Positions 48,967-58,438 are shown, counted from the stretch's first letter. The stretch is 64,000 bases of DNA from Ramlibacter sp. (GCA_019635415.1 JAHBZN010000001.1:1178001-1242000); one strand, 5' to 3'. Numbers and translations: made by a program. Notes: generated from the sequence alone by a model not told the origin.

Positions 48967-49032
48967 TGCAAATCGTTTTTGATTTGCACATCGTAAGAAG
49001 GAGTTGCGACTTGAATACATCAAAAACGATTT
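48967..49032. promoter_or_regulatory. Inverted repeats in the divergent DUF6471/transposase gap
   Basis: TGCAAATC-GTTTTT-GATTTGCA (48967-48988) is a perfect 8-bp inverted repeat. Part of it, AAATCGTTTTTGA (48970-48982), recurs in reverse complement at 49020-49032. These look like operator sites 16-80 bp upstream of the DUF6471 start and are also upstream of the transposase. Confidence 0.55.
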
Positions 49033-49155
49033 ATCAAGAATCCACCGTCGGATGGTTCTGTGGCATTCGCTGGGGACACTCAAGCCCATGACCAACGCGA
49101 CCTACCTCACCTCGATCAGGACCTGAAGGCCCCTGACCGATCCACGTTCAACACC

Positions 49156-50385
49156 ATGGCCACCCACTTCCTGCTTCTCCCCATTGGCCGGGACTTCTCC
49201 CTGAGGGACATTGATGGGATGACGGAGACGCGTGCGCACGCCTTGTTTGCGCGCTGCCGCTGGGGGAGTGAGACGGAGCAGGTCTGCCCGGAGTGCGGGA
49301 CGGTGGCCAGCCACTACTGGATCAAGAGTCGCAAGCAATGGCGCTGCAGGGAAGTCGCCTGTGGCCGGATGTTCTCAGTGACCAGCGGCACCGTGTTTGC
49401 CGATCACAAGCTGCCGCTGCGCACGATCCTGCATGGCATCCTCTTGTTCGTCTCCAACGTCAAGGGCATCAGCGCCTTGGCGATGAGTCGATACCTGGGG
49501 GTGGCGTACTCCACCGCGTTTGTCCTGGTGCACAAGATCCGCGAGGCCGTCACCCACGAGCAGGAACAAAAGAACAAGGACCATCAGCTTGGCGGTTTGG
49601 TCCATGTTGATGGCGCACACGTCTCAGGACGGATCCGCAAGCCGCGCGTGAAGAAGAAGGCCAGCAAGACACAGGCTCGAGATCGCATTCCTGCGGATGC
49701 CCATGCGTTTCATCCGAACCGACGAATCGTGATGGTGCTGCGCGAGGTGTCGAAGACGCCGGGTGTCGGCGCGGTTCGAACCGTGGTGCAGGTGGTTCGT
49801 GCGGAGAACTCACCCACGGCACGCGCCTTGGCCCAGAAGTACATCAGCAAGAACGCCACGGTGATGACGGACGAGCACCCAGCCTACGGTGAGTACATGG
49901 CGCGTTACCAACATCTGACCGTCAACCATTCCGTCGAGTTCTCGACGGATGAGGGCGTGAACAACAACCACGCGGAGTCATTCTTTGCGCGCATGCGACG
50001 CATGGTGATCGGCCAGGCCCATCGGGTGACACCGAAGTACATGTACGAGTACATGTCTGAGGTCGCCTGGCGTGAAGACAAACGACGACATTCGCCCATG
50101 TCCCAGTCCCGAGACATTTTGAAGTGGGCGAGCAAAGTGGGGCCTGAAGCGTCCAGCTGGAGGGGTACTGGCAAAGCAAGCGACGACAGGACGAAGTGCT
50201 GTTCGTCCCTTGAAGAGAATCTGGCGGAGAAGGCCTGCCGTGAACCGGTGACGACATGTCACCGACTGGTCAGGCGGCCTTGCGAAGGGGCTCTTGGTCG
50301 TCTTCGTCGTCGCGGGCCCAGCTGTCTTTGGGGAGGGACCATGAACCCTCCGTGTTTTCACCGTGCGCGGGGTCGTGGTGCCTGA
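49156..50385 (+). CDS. IS1595-family transposase
   Basis: Transposase, 409 residues from the ATG at 49156. The N-terminal zinc ribbon has CPECG and a CREVACG second knuckle. The DDE catalytic core shows D152 (VHVDGAHVSG), D239 (VMTDEHPAYG) and E274 within NNHAESFFARMRR, the HNHAE signature of the IS1595 group. Family members are usually about 300-330 residues; the last ~70 codons here (from about residue 335) look non-conserved and run antisense over the end of the neighbouring minus-strand gene, so this tail may be accidental. It should mobilise the whole bounded unit. Confidence 0.9.
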   Translation: MATHFLLLPIGRDFSLRDIDGMTETRAHALFARCRWGSETEQVCPECGTVASHYWIKSRKQWRCREVACGRMFSVTSGTVFADHKLPLRTILHGILLFVSNVKGISALAMSRYLGVAYSTAFVLVHKIREAVTHEQEQKNKDHQLGGLVHVDGAHVSGRIRKPRVKKKASKTQARDRIPADAHAFHPNRRIVMVLREVSKTPGVGAVRTVVQVVRAENSPTARALAQKYISKNATVMTDEHPAYGEYMARYQHLTVNHSVEFSTDEGVNNNHAESFFARMRRMVIGQAHRVTPKYMYEYMSEVAWREDKRRHSPMSQSRDILKWASKVGPEASSWRGTGKASDDRTKCCSSLEENLAEKACREPVTTCHRLVRRPCEGALGRLRRRGPSCLWGGTMNPPCFHRARGRGA

Positions 50386-50821
50386 TCACATTGCCATCGC
50401 GGCACATCTGCTTCAGGCGGTAGCGTACGCGGGTGGTGGTGTCGACCTTGGCGGCACGGGACATTGGGATGCCAACTCGGCGCATGAACTCCAGGGCGAT
50501 CTCAGAGGTAAATACTGGCTGCCCCGAGGCTTTCTTCAGCATCTCATAGATGACTCGCGTCATCAGACCGTGAGGTCCCAGAGCCTTCCTCTTGGTTTGG
50601 GTCCCTTTGATGAGATTGGGATCGACCTTCACCTCGTGCAAGGGGAACACTGCATCCAGCGCGTCCAGCTTTGACTGCAATTCAACGATTTCGCGAGGCA
50701 GATCGTCCATCTGCTTTTGACGGCGTTCGATCATCCCCTTGAGCTTGGCGCGCTCACGAATAAGCCACGCCATGGACGGGGGCGTGCGCTCCAGGTTGGT
50801 GTATTGACGGAATTTCGGCAT
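50270..50821 (-). CDS. Coiled-coil plus winged-helix-like hypothetical protein
   Basis: 183 residues from MPKFRQYTNLERTP (ATG at 50821; an in-frame ATG at 50839 is also possible). Residues about 18-58 form a probable coiled coil (ERAKLKGMIERRQKQMDDLP). A later region (GLMTRVIYEMLKKASGQPVF) looks like a winged helix, followed by an acidic tail. Name and function unknown. It is the gene nearest the right inverted repeat and its end overlaps the transposase tail by 116 nt on the other strand. It may be a target-choice or regulatory partner of the transposase or cargo. Confidence 0.65.
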   Translation of the reverse strand: MPKFRQYTNLERTPPSMAWLIRERAKLKGMIERRQKQMDDLPREIVELQSKLDALDAVFPLHEVKVDPNLIKGTQTKRKALGPHGLMTRVIYEMLKKASGQPVFTSEIALEFMRRVGIPMSRAAKVDTTTRVRYRLKQMCRDGNVIRHHDPAHGENTEGSWSLPKDSWARDDEDDQEPLRKAA

Positions 50822-50858
50822 GTCCCGATCCTCTCCCAAAGAGGGGATCGGGGTCTAA

Positions 50859-50879
50859 TGCATCAGCTAGATAATGCCG
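50859..50879 (-). repeat. Right terminal inverted repeat
   Basis: Read on the minus strand it begins CGGCATTATCTAG, then C, then TGATGCA, matching the left end at 20 of 21 positions. A hairpin (CCCGATCC 50824-50831 with GGATCGGG 50845-50852) lies just inside. Confidence 0.9.
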
Positions 50880-50887
50880 GTAGGGCA
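50880..50887 (+). repeat. Right target-site duplication
   Basis: GTAGGGCA, identical to 45386-45393. It lies 2 bp before the ilvD stop codon, so the element inserted just clear of the gene. Confidence 0.9.
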
Positions 50888-50889
50888 AG

Positions 50890-52581
50890 TCAGTAGTTGT
50901 CCAGCACGGCGCCCTTGCTGGCGCTGGCGGCGTTGAATGCAAACTTGGCCTGCACTCCGCGCGTGTAGCGCGGTGCCGGGGCCGTCCAGTTGGCGCGACG
51001 GCGCGCGATCTCGGCTTCCGGCACGTTGAGCTCGAGCTTGAGCTGGTGCGCGTCGATGGTGATGGAGTCGCCCTCGTTCACGAACGCGATCGTGCCGCCC
51101 GCGGCGGCTTCGGGCGCGACGTGGCCCACCACCATGCCCCAGGTGCCACCCGAGAAGCGGCCGTCGGTGATCAGCCCCACGCTCTCACCCAGTCCGGCGC
51201 CGATCAGCGCGCCCGTGGGGGCCAGCATTTCAGGCATGCCGGGGCCTCCCTTGGGACCCAGGTAGCGCAGCACCATCACGTCGCCGGCCACGATCTTGCC
51301 GTCCAGGATCGCCTTCAGCGCGGACTGCTCGTCGTCGAACACGCGGGCCGGGCCTGTCATCACCGGATTCTTGAGGCCGGTGATCTTGGCCACGCAGCCC
51401 TCGGGAGAGAGGTTGCCCTTGAGGATGGCCAGGTGGCCCTCGTCGTACATCGGGCTGCTGATCGGGCGGATCACGTCCTGGTCGGCCCGCAGCGGCGGCA
51501 CGTCCTTCAGCACCTCGGCGATGGTCTGGCCGCTGATCGTGATGCAGTCGCCGTGCAGCAGGCCCGCATCCAGCAGCACCTTCATGACCTGGGGAATGCC
51601 ACCCGCCTGGTGCAGGTCCACGGCCAGGTACTTGCCCGAAGGCTTCAGGTCGCAGATCACGGGCACTTTCTTGCGCATGCGCTCGAAATCGTCGATGGTC
51701 CAGTCCACTCCGGCCGCATGCGCAATGGCCAGAAAGTGCAGCACTGCGTTGGTGGAGCCGCCGGTGGCCATGATCACGGCCACGGCGTTTTCGATGGCCT
51801 TCTTGGTCACGATGTCTCGCGGCTTGATGTCCTTCCTGATGGCTTCGATCAGCACCTTGGCCGACTCCTTGGCCGAATTGGCTTTCTCGTCATGCGGATT
51901 CGCCATGGTGGACGAGTAGGGCAGCGAAATGCCCAGCGCTTCGAAGGCCGACGACATGGTGTTGGCCGTGTACATGCCACCGCATGAGCCGGTGCCGGGA
52001 ATGGCGCGCTTCTCGATCTCCAGCAGGTCCTCGTCGCTGAGGTTGCCGGCGGCGTTCTGGCCCACGGCCTCGAACACGCTGACGATGTTGAGATCCTGGC
52101 CCTTGTACTTGCCCGGCAGGATGGTGCCGCCGTAGACGTAGATGGCCGGCACGTTGGCGCGCAGCATGCCCATCAGGCCACCGGGCATGTTCTTGTCGCA
52201 GCCACCGACCACCAGCACGCCGTCCATCCACTGGCCCTGCACGCAGGTCTCGATGCAGTCGCTGATGACTTCGCGGCTGACCAGGCTGTATTTCATGCCC
52301 TCGGTGCCCATGGCCATGCCATCGGAAATGGTGGGCGTGCCGAACACCTGGGCGTTGCCCCCGGCCTCCTCGATGCCGGCAATGGCGGCGTCGGCCAGCT
52401 TCTGCAGGCCCGAATTGCAGGGCGTGATGGTGCTGTGGCCGTTCGCCACGCCGACCATGGGCTTGCGGAAGTCCCCCTGTTCATAGCCCATGGCGTAGTA
52501 CATGGAGCGGTTGGGCGCGCGCGATTTGCCCTCGGTGATGTTCTTGCTGCGCAGGTTGAGCTGGATGGTCTTGGTGTCCAC
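50890..52581 (-). CDS. ilvD: Dihydroxy-acid dehydratase
   Basis: Third step of valine, isoleucine and leucine synthesis, dehydrating 2,3-dihydroxy acids to 2-oxo acids with an iron-sulfur cluster; 563 residues. Motifs: [16 protein letters not shown], the cluster/catalytic Cys in [14 protein letters not shown] and [14 protein letters not shown], and the C-terminal [24 protein letters not shown]. It is divergent from a LysR gene across 99 bp with an AT-rich interrupted inverted repeat (CCAATA about 52643 and TATTTGG ending 52675) that may be the regulator site. Confidence 0.96.
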   Translation of the reverse strand: MDTKTIQLNLRSKNITEGKSRAPNRSMYYAMGYEQGDFRKPMVGVANGHSTITPCNSGLQKLADAAIAGIEEAGGNAQVFGTPTISDGMAMGTEGMKYSLVSREVISDCIETCVQGQWMDGVLVVGGCDKNMPGGLMGMLRANVPAIYVYGGTILPGKYKGQDLNIVSVFEAVGQNAAGNLSDEDLLEIEKRAIPGTGSCGGMYTANTMSSAFEALGISLPYSSTMANPHDEKANSAKESAKVLIEAIRKDIKPRDIVTKKAIENAVAVIMATGGSTNAVLHFLAIAHAAGVDWTIDDFERMRKKVPVICDLKPSGKYLAVDLHQAGGIPQVMKVLLDAGLLHGDCITISGQTIAEVLKDVPPLRADQDVIRPISSPMYDEGHLAILKGNLSPEGCVAKITGLKNPVMTGPARVFDDEQSALKAILDGKIVAGDVMVLRYLGPKGGPGMPEMLAPTGALIGAGLGESVGLITDGRFSGGTWGMVVGHVAPEAAAGGTIAFVNEGDSITIDAHQLKLELNVPEAEIARRRANWTAPAPRYTRGVQAKFAFNAASASKGAVLDNY

Positions 52582-52680
52582 GGCGTTGTCTCTTCGGTTG
52601 GCGAAAGGTGGCGCAAAGTATGCGCCGGCTTTTCAGGGGGGTCCAATATATTTATGAGGATCGATTAATATTTGGTGCGT

Positions 52681-53601
52681 ATGATTGATGTCTTCGTGGA
52701 ACTCCGCCTGTGGCGCCAGTTCGTGGCCGTGGCCGAAGAACTGCACTTTGGCCGGGCAGCGCTGCGCCTGCACATGACGCAGCCTCCGCTGACGCAGGCG
52801 ATTGCCTCGCTCGAAGGCCTGTTGCAGGTGCGCCTGTTCGACCGCACCAAGCGCAGCGTGCAGCTGACCGCCGCCGGCGCCTCGCTGCTGCCCCAGGCGC
52901 GCGACCTGCTGTCGCGTGCCCAGGCCCTGCCGGTGCACGCGCGCGCCGCGGCGGCCGGAGAGATCGGGCATCTTCGCCTCGGCTTTGTCTCCACGGTGGG
53001 TTTTGCGCAGCTGCCGCAGTGGGTGCGTGGCTTCCGGGAACAGTACCCGCAGGTGCAGCTGGAGTTGATCGAAGCCACCGGTGATGTGCAGCTGCAGGCG
53101 TTGCAGCGGGGTGAGATCGACGCGGGTTTCATGATCCATTCCCCGGCGTTCGCGCCGGCGGGGCTGCAGCGGCTGTCCGTGGCCCAGGAGCCGCTGGTGC
53201 TGGCCCTGAGCGACCCCCACCCGCTGGCGACGGAAGCCGCGCCGCCCCTGAGCCGGGTTCTTGCCGAGCCACTGGTGATCTTTCCGCGGCGCATCGTGCC
53301 CTCGCTGTATGACGCGATTTTCGGCATGTACCATGCGGCCGGCAGTTCGCCCCAGGTGGCGCAGGAGGCCATCCAGATGCAGACCATCGTCAACCTCGTG
53401 TCGGCGGGCCTGGGCGTGGCCTGGGTGCCCGGCAGCGTGCGGCAGTTCCAGCGCCCGGGCGTCACCTACCGCAGCGTGGGCGGCACCCGCGCACGGCCGG
53501 TGCCGGCCTGCGAGACCAGTCTGGTGTGGCCCAGCGAGGCGCGCAACCCCTCGCTGGGCTGTTTCGTCAAGTTTGTGCAGGCACAATACGCCGCATGCTG
53601 A
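52681..53601 (+). CDS. LysR-family transcriptional regulator
   Basis: 306 residues. N-terminal helix-turn-helix (about 5-63) reads [20 protein letters not shown] followed by [15 protein letters not shown], the classic LysR pattern. The effector-binding domain (about 92-300) has [15 protein letters not shown]. It is divergent from ilvD and could control it in response to a branched-chain intermediate, as IlvY does in enterobacteria; alternatively it controls something else. The ATG at 52681 gives the standard N-terminus. Its stop overlaps the lgt start by 7 bp. Confidence 0.9.
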   Translation: MIDVFVELRLWRQFVAVAEELHFGRAALRLHMTQPPLTQAIASLEGLLQVRLFDRTKRSVQLTAAGASLLPQARDLLSRAQALPVHARAAAAGEIGHLRLGFVSTVGFAQLPQWVRGFREQYPQVQLELIEATGDVQLQALQRGEIDAGFMIHSPAFAPAGLQRLSVAQEPLVLALSDPHPLATEAAPPLSRVLAEPLVIFPRRIVPSLYDAIFGMYHAAGSSPQVAQEAIQMQTIVNLVSAGLGVAWVPGSVRQFQRPGVTYRSVGGTRARPVPACETSLVWPSEARNPSLGCFVKFVQAQYAAC

Positions 53602-54443
53602 CCTACACCCCCATCAACCCTGTGGCCCTGCAGTTGGGTCCGGTGGCCATTCACTGGTACGGGCTGACTTACCTTGCCGCTTTTGGTCTGTTCCTGTTCC
53701 TGGGCCTCAAGCGGTTGCGCCACGAGCCGTTTGCCTCCGTCACCGGAGCGGGGGCCTGGAGCCGCAAGGATGTCGAAGACATGCTGTTTCTTGGCGTGCT
53801 GGGCGTGGTGCTGGGGGGGCGCCTGGGCTACTGCCTGTTCTACAAGCCGGGGTATTACCTGTCGCATCCGTTCGAGATCTTCGCGGTCTGGCACGGGGGC
53901 ATGAGTTTTCATGGCGGCCTGCTCGGCGTGATCCTGGCGCAGTGGTGGTTTGCGCACTCTCGTGGCAAGCCGTTCCTGCAGGTGATGGATTTTCTGGCGC
54001 CCTGTGTGCCAACCGGCCTGGCCGCGGGCCGGGTGGGCAATTTCATCAACGGCGAGCTGTGGGGCCGCTTTTCGTCGCCGGACCTGCCTTGGGGCATGGT
54101 GTTCCCGCAAAGCGGCTCCATGCTGCCGCGCCATCCGTCTCAGGTGTACCAGTTCCTGCTCGAAGGGCTGCTGCTGTTCGTGCTGCTCTGGCTGTACGCG
54201 CGCAAGCCGCGCCGCCAGGGCCAGGTGGCCGCGGCCTTCCTCATGGGGTATGGGGTGTTGCGGTTTGTGGCCGAGTTTTTCCGCGAACCGGACAACTTCC
54301 TGGGCCTGCTGGCGCTGGGCATGAGCATGGGCCAGTGGCTGTGCGTGCCGATGATTCTGGGCGGGTTGGGCCTGTGGGTCTGGTCGGCCCGGCGCAGCGT
54401 CACTCCTGCGCAATCAGGCGCAACCCCTGCCGGTACGTCGTGA
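53595..54443 (+). CDS. lgt: Prolipoprotein diacylglyceryl transferase
   Basis: Adds diacylglycerol to the lipobox Cys of prolipoproteins in the inner membrane; 282 residues with about seven membrane helices. The family signature [14 protein letters not shown] (about 146-159), the catalytic His region FHGGLLG and [10 protein letters not shown] are present. It overlaps the LysR gene by 7 bp. Its 3' end overlaps the convergent epimerase-like gene by 44 bp. Confidence 0.95.
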   Translation: MLTYTPINPVALQLGPVAIHWYGLTYLAAFGLFLFLGLKRLRHEPFASVTGAGAWSRKDVEDMLFLGVLGVVLGGRLGYCLFYKPGYYLSHPFEIFAVWHGGMSFHGGLLGVILAQWWFAHSRGKPFLQVMDFLAPCVPTGLAAGRVGNFINGELWGRFSSPDLPWGMVFPQSGSMLPRHPSQVYQFLLEGLLLFVLLWLYARKPRRQGQVAAAFLMGYGVLRFVAEFFREPDNFLGLLALGMSMGQWLCVPMILGGLGLWVWSARRSVTPAQSGATPAGTS

Positions 54444-55320
54444 CCTCGAATGCCGGAAACCGGCGTTTGAATTTGCTGGAGTCGAAGAGGTTGTCGCAGC
54501 CGTAGCGCGGCAGCAGCTCCTTGATCTCCCGCACCTGGCTCGAGAACAGACTGGCCGCGTTCAGCATCCAGGGGCGCAGGACCGTGTAGGCAGCGTCCCG
54601 CCCCAGCGCTTCGCCGGCCATGGTCACGAATTCGCGATAGGTGGGCCGGTCGTCGCAGCAGGGCAGGTGCCAGGTCTGGCCGTAGGCGTCGGTGGTGTTG
54701 CCCAGGGCCGCCAGTGCCCGGCTCGCGTCGGGTGCCCAGATGAGCGTGCGCCGCCTGTCGTCGCGCAGCGGCACGCGCGGCTTGCCACCTTGCTTGAGCG
54801 GTGCGATGACCAGCGCATTCGTGACGCTTTGCGTGGTGCCGGGCCCGTAGAACTCGGGGGCCCGTCCGATCAGCACCGGCATCTCGCCCCGCGCCATCTC
54901 CTCGAGGACCATGGTCGCCATGGCAGCGCGGACCCGACCCTTGCGGCCAACCGGCGCAAAGGAGGTCGCCTCGGTCTGCACGCGGTCGTCCTGCGGGTAC
55001 ATATAGGTGTTGTCGAAATAGGCGAAGCGGGCGCCCGCCGCGCGGCTGGCGTCCAGGGCGTTTTTCAGCATGGTGGGGAACTGAGACTCCCAGAGCCTGG
55101 TGTCGGGGGGCAGCCCGGCCGTGAAGTACACCGTGTGGCTGCCCTTGACGGCTTCCAGGGTCTGGCGGGCGTCGAGCAGGTTGGCGGGCTGCAGCGTGTC
55201 GGCGGGGTTGACCCGGCACGGGTTGCGGCTCACCAGCCGCAGTTCATCGGGATGGTGGCACGCCAGCTCGCGCGCGAGCTCGATGGCGATCTGGCCATTG
55301 GCGCCCAGTATGGTTTGCAT
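54400..55320 (-). CDS. NAD(P)-dependent epimerase/dehydratase-like protein
   Basis: 306 residues from the ATG at 55320. The Rossmann N-terminus [20 protein letters not shown] has a degenerate Gly motif (GANGQIA) as in extended short-chain dehydrogenases. YFDNTYMY could hold the active-site Tyr, but the usual YxxxK is not clear. [14 protein letters not shown] matches the substrate-side loop of epimerases. Substrate unknown; it may be an atypical or non-catalytic member. It is divergent from the DUF455 gene and its end overlaps lgt. Confidence 0.8.
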   Translation of the reverse strand: MQTILGANGQIAIELARELACHHPDELRLVSRNPCRVNPADTLQPANLLDARQTLEAVKGSHTVYFTAGLPPDTRLWESQFPTMLKNALDASRAAGARFAYFDNTYMYPQDDRVQTEATSFAPVGRKGRVRAAMATMVLEEMARGEMPVLIGRAPEFYGPGTTQSVTNALVIAPLKQGGKPRVPLRDDRRRTLIWAPDASRALAALGNTTDAYGQTWHLPCCDDRPTYREFVTMAGEALGRDAAYTVLRPWMLNAASLFSSQVREIKELLPRYGCDNLFDSSKFKRRFPAFEVTTYRQGLRLIAQE

Positions 55321-55451
55321 GCGTGCTCCTCGCGGCATCGGCCGCTGCTGCCCAGGCCCGGCCCCGCCGGATCGTGGATGGAGCCTGCACTTTAATCCGA
55401 AGCGAAGGGGGCATCGAGCGCACCGGGGCGGTCTTCGCATAGCATCCCCGG

Positions 55452-56231
55452 ATGGACACACTACGCCGCCTCGCGCTGGACTTGCTGGTCACCCGAGATC
55501 CCGATGAAAAGGCCCGTCGCACGCGGGCCATGGACCCGGCGCTGCCGGCGGGTGCTGCGGACGAGATCACCGGCCACGGCGTGATTCCCGGTCGGCCCGA
55601 TCGGCCAGCCCTGGTGCCCCATACCGAGCTGGTGAAACGGTCCGTGCACACCCTGGAGGGCCGGATCGCGCTGGTCCATTCGCTGGCCCACATCGAGCTG
55701 AATGCGATCGATCTGGCGCTGGACATCTGCTGGCGGTTCAGGGACCTGCCCGACCTGTTCTACGCGCAGTGGATGGGCGTTGCCAGGGAGGAGGCTCTGC
55801 ACTTCGAGTTGCTTCGCGACCATCTGGCCTCGCTTGGGGCACGGTACGGCGACCTGCCCGCGCACAATGCCCTGTGGGACATGGCCGAGCGGACCCGTCA
55901 CGACCTGCTGGCGCGCATTGCGCTGGTGCCTCGCACGGCCGAGGCGCGTGGCCTTGACGCATCGCCACCGATCCGCGCCAAACTCCTGAAGGCCGGGGAC
56001 CGCAGGGGCGCAGAGATCCTCGACGTGATCCTGCATGACGAGATCGGCCATGTGGCCATTGGCAACCGCTGGTACAACTGGGTGTGTGAGCAACGCGGGC
56101 TGGAGCCCGTGGCCACGTACGCGCAGCTTGCGCGGCAGTACGACGCCCCGCGTCTGCGTGGCCCTTTCAACCTGCAGGCCCGGCTCGCTGCCGGCTTCAG
56201 TCCGCAGGAACTGGCGCTGCTCGAGCGGTGA
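55452..56231 (+). CDS. DUF455 ferritin-like protein
   Basis: 259 residues. The central four-helix region carries metal-ligand patterns of the ferritin-like/MiaE fold: HIELNAIDLALD (about 77-88), REEALHFELLRDHL (about 109-122) and LHDEIGHVAIGNRWY (about 195-209). The family has a di-iron site, but its reaction is not established; a tRNA hydroxylase-like role is one possibility. It is followed 51 bp later by the gamma-carbonic anhydrase gene. Confidence 0.87.
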   Translation: MDTLRRLALDLLVTRDPDEKARRTRAMDPALPAGAADEITGHGVIPGRPDRPALVPHTELVKRSVHTLEGRIALVHSLAHIELNAIDLALDICWRFRDLPDLFYAQWMGVAREEALHFELLRDHLASLGARYGDLPAHNALWDMAERTRHDLLARIALVPRTAEARGLDASPPIRAKLLKAGDRRGAEILDVILHDEIGHVAIGNRWYNWVCEQRGLEPVATYAQLARQYDAPRLRGPFNLQARLAAGFSPQELALLER

Positions 56232-56282
56232 AGGCGAGCCCTTGCGCTCCTTACAATGACCCATTTACCGGAGGCAGCGACG

Positions 56283-56807
56283 ATGGCGATTTATGAACTC
56301 GACGGCAAGGCGCCGGTATTGGGCCAGGGGGCCTGGGTGGCTGACAGCGGCCAGGTGATGGGCGCGGTCGAGATGGCCGACAACGCGAGCGTCTGGTTTG
56401 GCGCCGTGGTCAGAGGCGACACGGAGACCATCCGCATCGGGCGCAACAGCAACATCCAGGACGGCTCGGTGCTGCATGCCGACCTGGGCATGCCCCTGAC
56501 CATTGGCGACAACGTGACCGTGGGCCACCAGGTCATGCTGCACGGCTGCACCATTGGCGATGGCTCGCTGATCGGCATCCAGGCCGTGGTGCTCAACGGC
56601 GCGAAGATCGGACGCAACAGCATCGTGGGCGCGGGCAGCGTGGTGACCGAGGGCAAGGAGTTCCCCGACAACTCGCTGATCATCGGCGCGCCCGCCAAGG
56701 TGGTGCGCACGCTCGATGACGCGGCCGCCGCCAAGCTGGCACAGAGCGCCGAGCACTATGTGGAGAACGCCCGGCGCTTTGAGCGGGGACTGAAGAAGAT
56801 TGGCTGA
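56283..56807 (+). CDS. Gamma-carbonic-anhydrase-like hexapeptide protein
   Basis: 174 residues of left-handed beta-helix built from hexapeptide repeats ([51 protein letters not shown]) with a C-terminal helix. Three zinc His are visible in VLHAD and GHQVMLHG, the family arrangement (YrdA/CaiE type). It may hydrate CO2; many members show little activity in vitro. The ATG at 56283 starts the conserved MAIYELDG. Its end overlaps the possible TTG start of hslO. Confidence 0.9.
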   Translation: MAIYELDGKAPVLGQGAWVADSGQVMGAVEMADNASVWFGAVVRGDTETIRIGRNSNIQDGSVLHADLGMPLTIGDNVTVGHQVMLHGCTIGDGSLIGIQAVVLNGAKIGRNSIVGAGSVVTEGKEFPDNSLIIGAPAKVVRTLDDAAAAKLAQSAEHYVENARRFERGLKKIG

Positions 56808-57822
56808 CGCCGCACGGCGAGGACCGCACGTTTTGAGTGAATTGCACAAGTTTCTGTTTGACGGGCTGCCCGTGCGCGGGATGATCGTGCGCCTGACCGA
56901 TGCCTGGACCGAGGTTCTCGCGCGGCGCGCCAGCAACAAGACCACAGGCGCCTGGCCGCCTCCGGTGGCTGAACTGCTGGGCGAGATGGCCGCGGCCGGC
57001 GTTCTGATGCAGTCCAACATCAAGTTCAATGGCGCCCTGGTGCTGCAGATTTTTGGCGACGGACCGGTCAAGGTGGCGGTGGCCGAGGTGCAGCCGGACT
57101 TCGGCCTGCGCGTGACCGCCAAGGTCGTCGGGAACGTGGGCGTGAACGACCGCCTGTCCGACATGGTCAACGTGAACAACCTAGGCCGCTGTGCGATCAC
57201 GCTCGACCCCAAGGACAAGTTCCCCGGCCAGCAGCCCTACCAGGGCGTGGTGCCGCTGTTTGGCGACCGGCACGAGAAGCTGCAGAGCCTGGGCGAGGTC
57301 CTGGAGCACTACATGCTGCAGTCCGAGCAGCTCGACACCACGCTGGTGCTGGCGGCCGATGACAAGGTGGCCGCTGGCCTGTTGATCCAGCGCCTGCCCA
57401 CGGAAGGCGAGGGCAACCTCGCGGGCAGCCTGGTGAGCAAGGCGAACGAGGACGAGATCGGCGTCAACGAAGACTACAACCGCATTTCCATCCTGGCGCG
57501 CAGCCTCACGCGGGCCGAACTGCTGGGGCTGGATGTGGACACCATCCTGCACCGCCTGTTCTGGGAAGAAAAGGTGCTGCGCTTCGAGCCTCTGGCCGGG
57601 GCCCAGGGCCCCCGCTTTGCCTGTACCTGCAGCCGCGAGCGTGTGGCCGGAATGATCCGCAGTCTGGGGCAGGATGAAGCCGCGAGCATCCTGGCCGAGC
57701 GCGCGGAAATCGAGGTGGGGTGCGATTTTTGCGGCCAGCAATACCGGTTCGATCCGGTGGATGCGGCGCAGATCTTCACTTCACCGGGCGACCAGCCTCC
57801 GGTGAATCCCACAGTCCAGTGA
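56800..57822 (+). CDS. hslO: Hsp33 redox-regulated chaperone
   Basis: Chaperone activated by oxidation; about 330-340 residues. The N-terminal fold begins [25 protein letters not shown]. The C-terminal zinc switch is intact: C-x-C in [10 protein letters not shown] and C-x2-C in [11 protein letters not shown]. No ATG precedes the conserved part; candidate starts are TTG at 56800 (8-bp overlap with the upstream gene) or TTG at 56833. The last 47 bp overlap the convergent NadR-like gene. Confidence 0.92.
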   Translation: MADAARRGPHVLSELHKFLFDGLPVRGMIVRLTDAWTEVLARRASNKTTGAWPPPVAELLGEMAAAGVLMQSNIKFNGALVLQIFGDGPVKVAVAEVQPDFGLRVTAKVVGNVGVNDRLSDMVNVNNLGRCAITLDPKDKFPGQQPYQGVVPLFGDRHEKLQSLGEVLEHYMLQSEQLDTTLVLAADDKVAAGLLIQRLPTEGEGNLAGSLVSKANEDEIGVNEDYNRISILARSLTRAELLGLDVDTILHRLFWEEKVLRFEPLAGAQGPRFACTCSRERVAGMIRSLGQDEAASILAERAEIEVGCDFCGQQYRFDPVDAAQIFTSPGDQPPVNPTVQ

Positions 57823-58438
57823 ACAGCCGGTGCTCGCAGTCCGGATCGGCGCAGCGTTCGCAGGTCCAGGGCCGTGATTGCAGGCCATATCGAGCGCCAG
57901 CCCTTGCTGGATGGGCGCCAGGCGCTATCGAATCAATAGCGTACAGGGCTTGCTCGAGGCGTTCGCCGCCACTGCCATAGACCACGCGGTAGGCCACGCC
58001 CGCGCGTGTCAGCGCGGCTCGCAGCCGCGCATCCACCGGTTCGCGCACATGGGGTCCGTCGCGCTGCAGGCCGTCGGCCACCCAGGGCAGGTCCAGACCC
58101 GTCACCAGTGTCGCGTCGTATTGGCGCTGGTGCGCGAAGGCCATCTCGTACAGCGAAGCGTCGTCGAACAGCAGGTCGCTGTAGAGGGCCACCATGAGCG
58201 GCGTGGTGTCGGCAATCAGCCAGTCGTGCGGCGCCGCCTGCGCCACGCGGGCCGCCTGTTCGTTGGCGATCCCCGCCTGTTCCTCCGGCCGGGGCGTGCG
58301 GCCCATGCGGTCGCACCACTCGCGCAGCACCTCGGGCACCAGTACCACGCTGCGGCCCAGGCCGCGCCAATGGCCGGCCAGGGCCTGGGCCAGCTGGGTC
58401 TTGCCGGTGCTTTCCGCGCCGAGCAGGGCGATTTTCAT
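57776..58438 (-). CDS. NadR-type ATPase, probable nicotinamide riboside kinase
   Basis: 220-residue P-loop protein: Walker A LLGAESTGKTQLAQAL at residues 4-19, VPEVLREWCDR and the Walker B-like DWLIADTTPLM, as in the kinase half of NadR. The NMN adenylyltransferase half of full-length NadR is absent. It lies 16 bp downstream of pnuC, so phosphorylation of imported nicotinamide riboside is the likely task. A dispersed repeat (57899-57940) lies in frame near the 3' end (peptide YAIDSIAPGAHPARAGAR). A Cys-rich end [16 protein letters not shown] follows and could bind metal. Confidence 0.82.
   Translation of the reverse strand: MKIALLGAESTGKTQLAQALAGHWRGLGRSVVLVPEVLREWCDRMGRTPRPEEQAGIANEQAARVAQAAPHDWLIADTTPLMVALYSDLLFDDASLYEMAFAHQRQYDATLVTGLDLPWVADGLQRDGPHVREPVDARLRAALTRAGVAYRVVYGSGGERLEQALYAIDSIAPGAHPARAGARYGLQSRPWTCERCADPDCEHRLFTGLWDSPEAGRPVK
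57899..57940 (+). repeat. Dispersed 42-46-bp repeat, copy E (within NadR-like gene)
   Basis: AGCCCTTGCTGG ... GCTATC-GAATC-AATAGC, the same 42-bp core as the other copies, read through in frame on the minus strand. 42 bp keeps the frame. Confidence 0.72.

Larger units (their letters stand above)
45394..50879. mobile_element. IS1595-family cargo transposon with STAND NTPase
   Basis: A 5486-bp unit bounded by 21-bp inverted repeats that differ at one position, and by a perfect 8-bp direct repeat GTAGGGCA. Inside are an IS1595-type transposase (plus strand), and on the minus strand a coiled-coil/winged-helix-like gene, a DUF6471-type gene and a STAND-type NTPase in two overlapping frames. The intact ends and duplication show a single insertion into the gap between a Trp-rich protein gene and ilvD. 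Cargo genes have lower GC than the host. IS1595-family elements with passenger genes are known; this cargo set is not one I recognise. Confidence 0.9.

Noticed and set aside
52643..52675. Interrupted inverted repeat between ilvD and the LysR gene
   Set aside because: Too imperfect to list as an operator; mentioned under ilvD only as a weak candidate.
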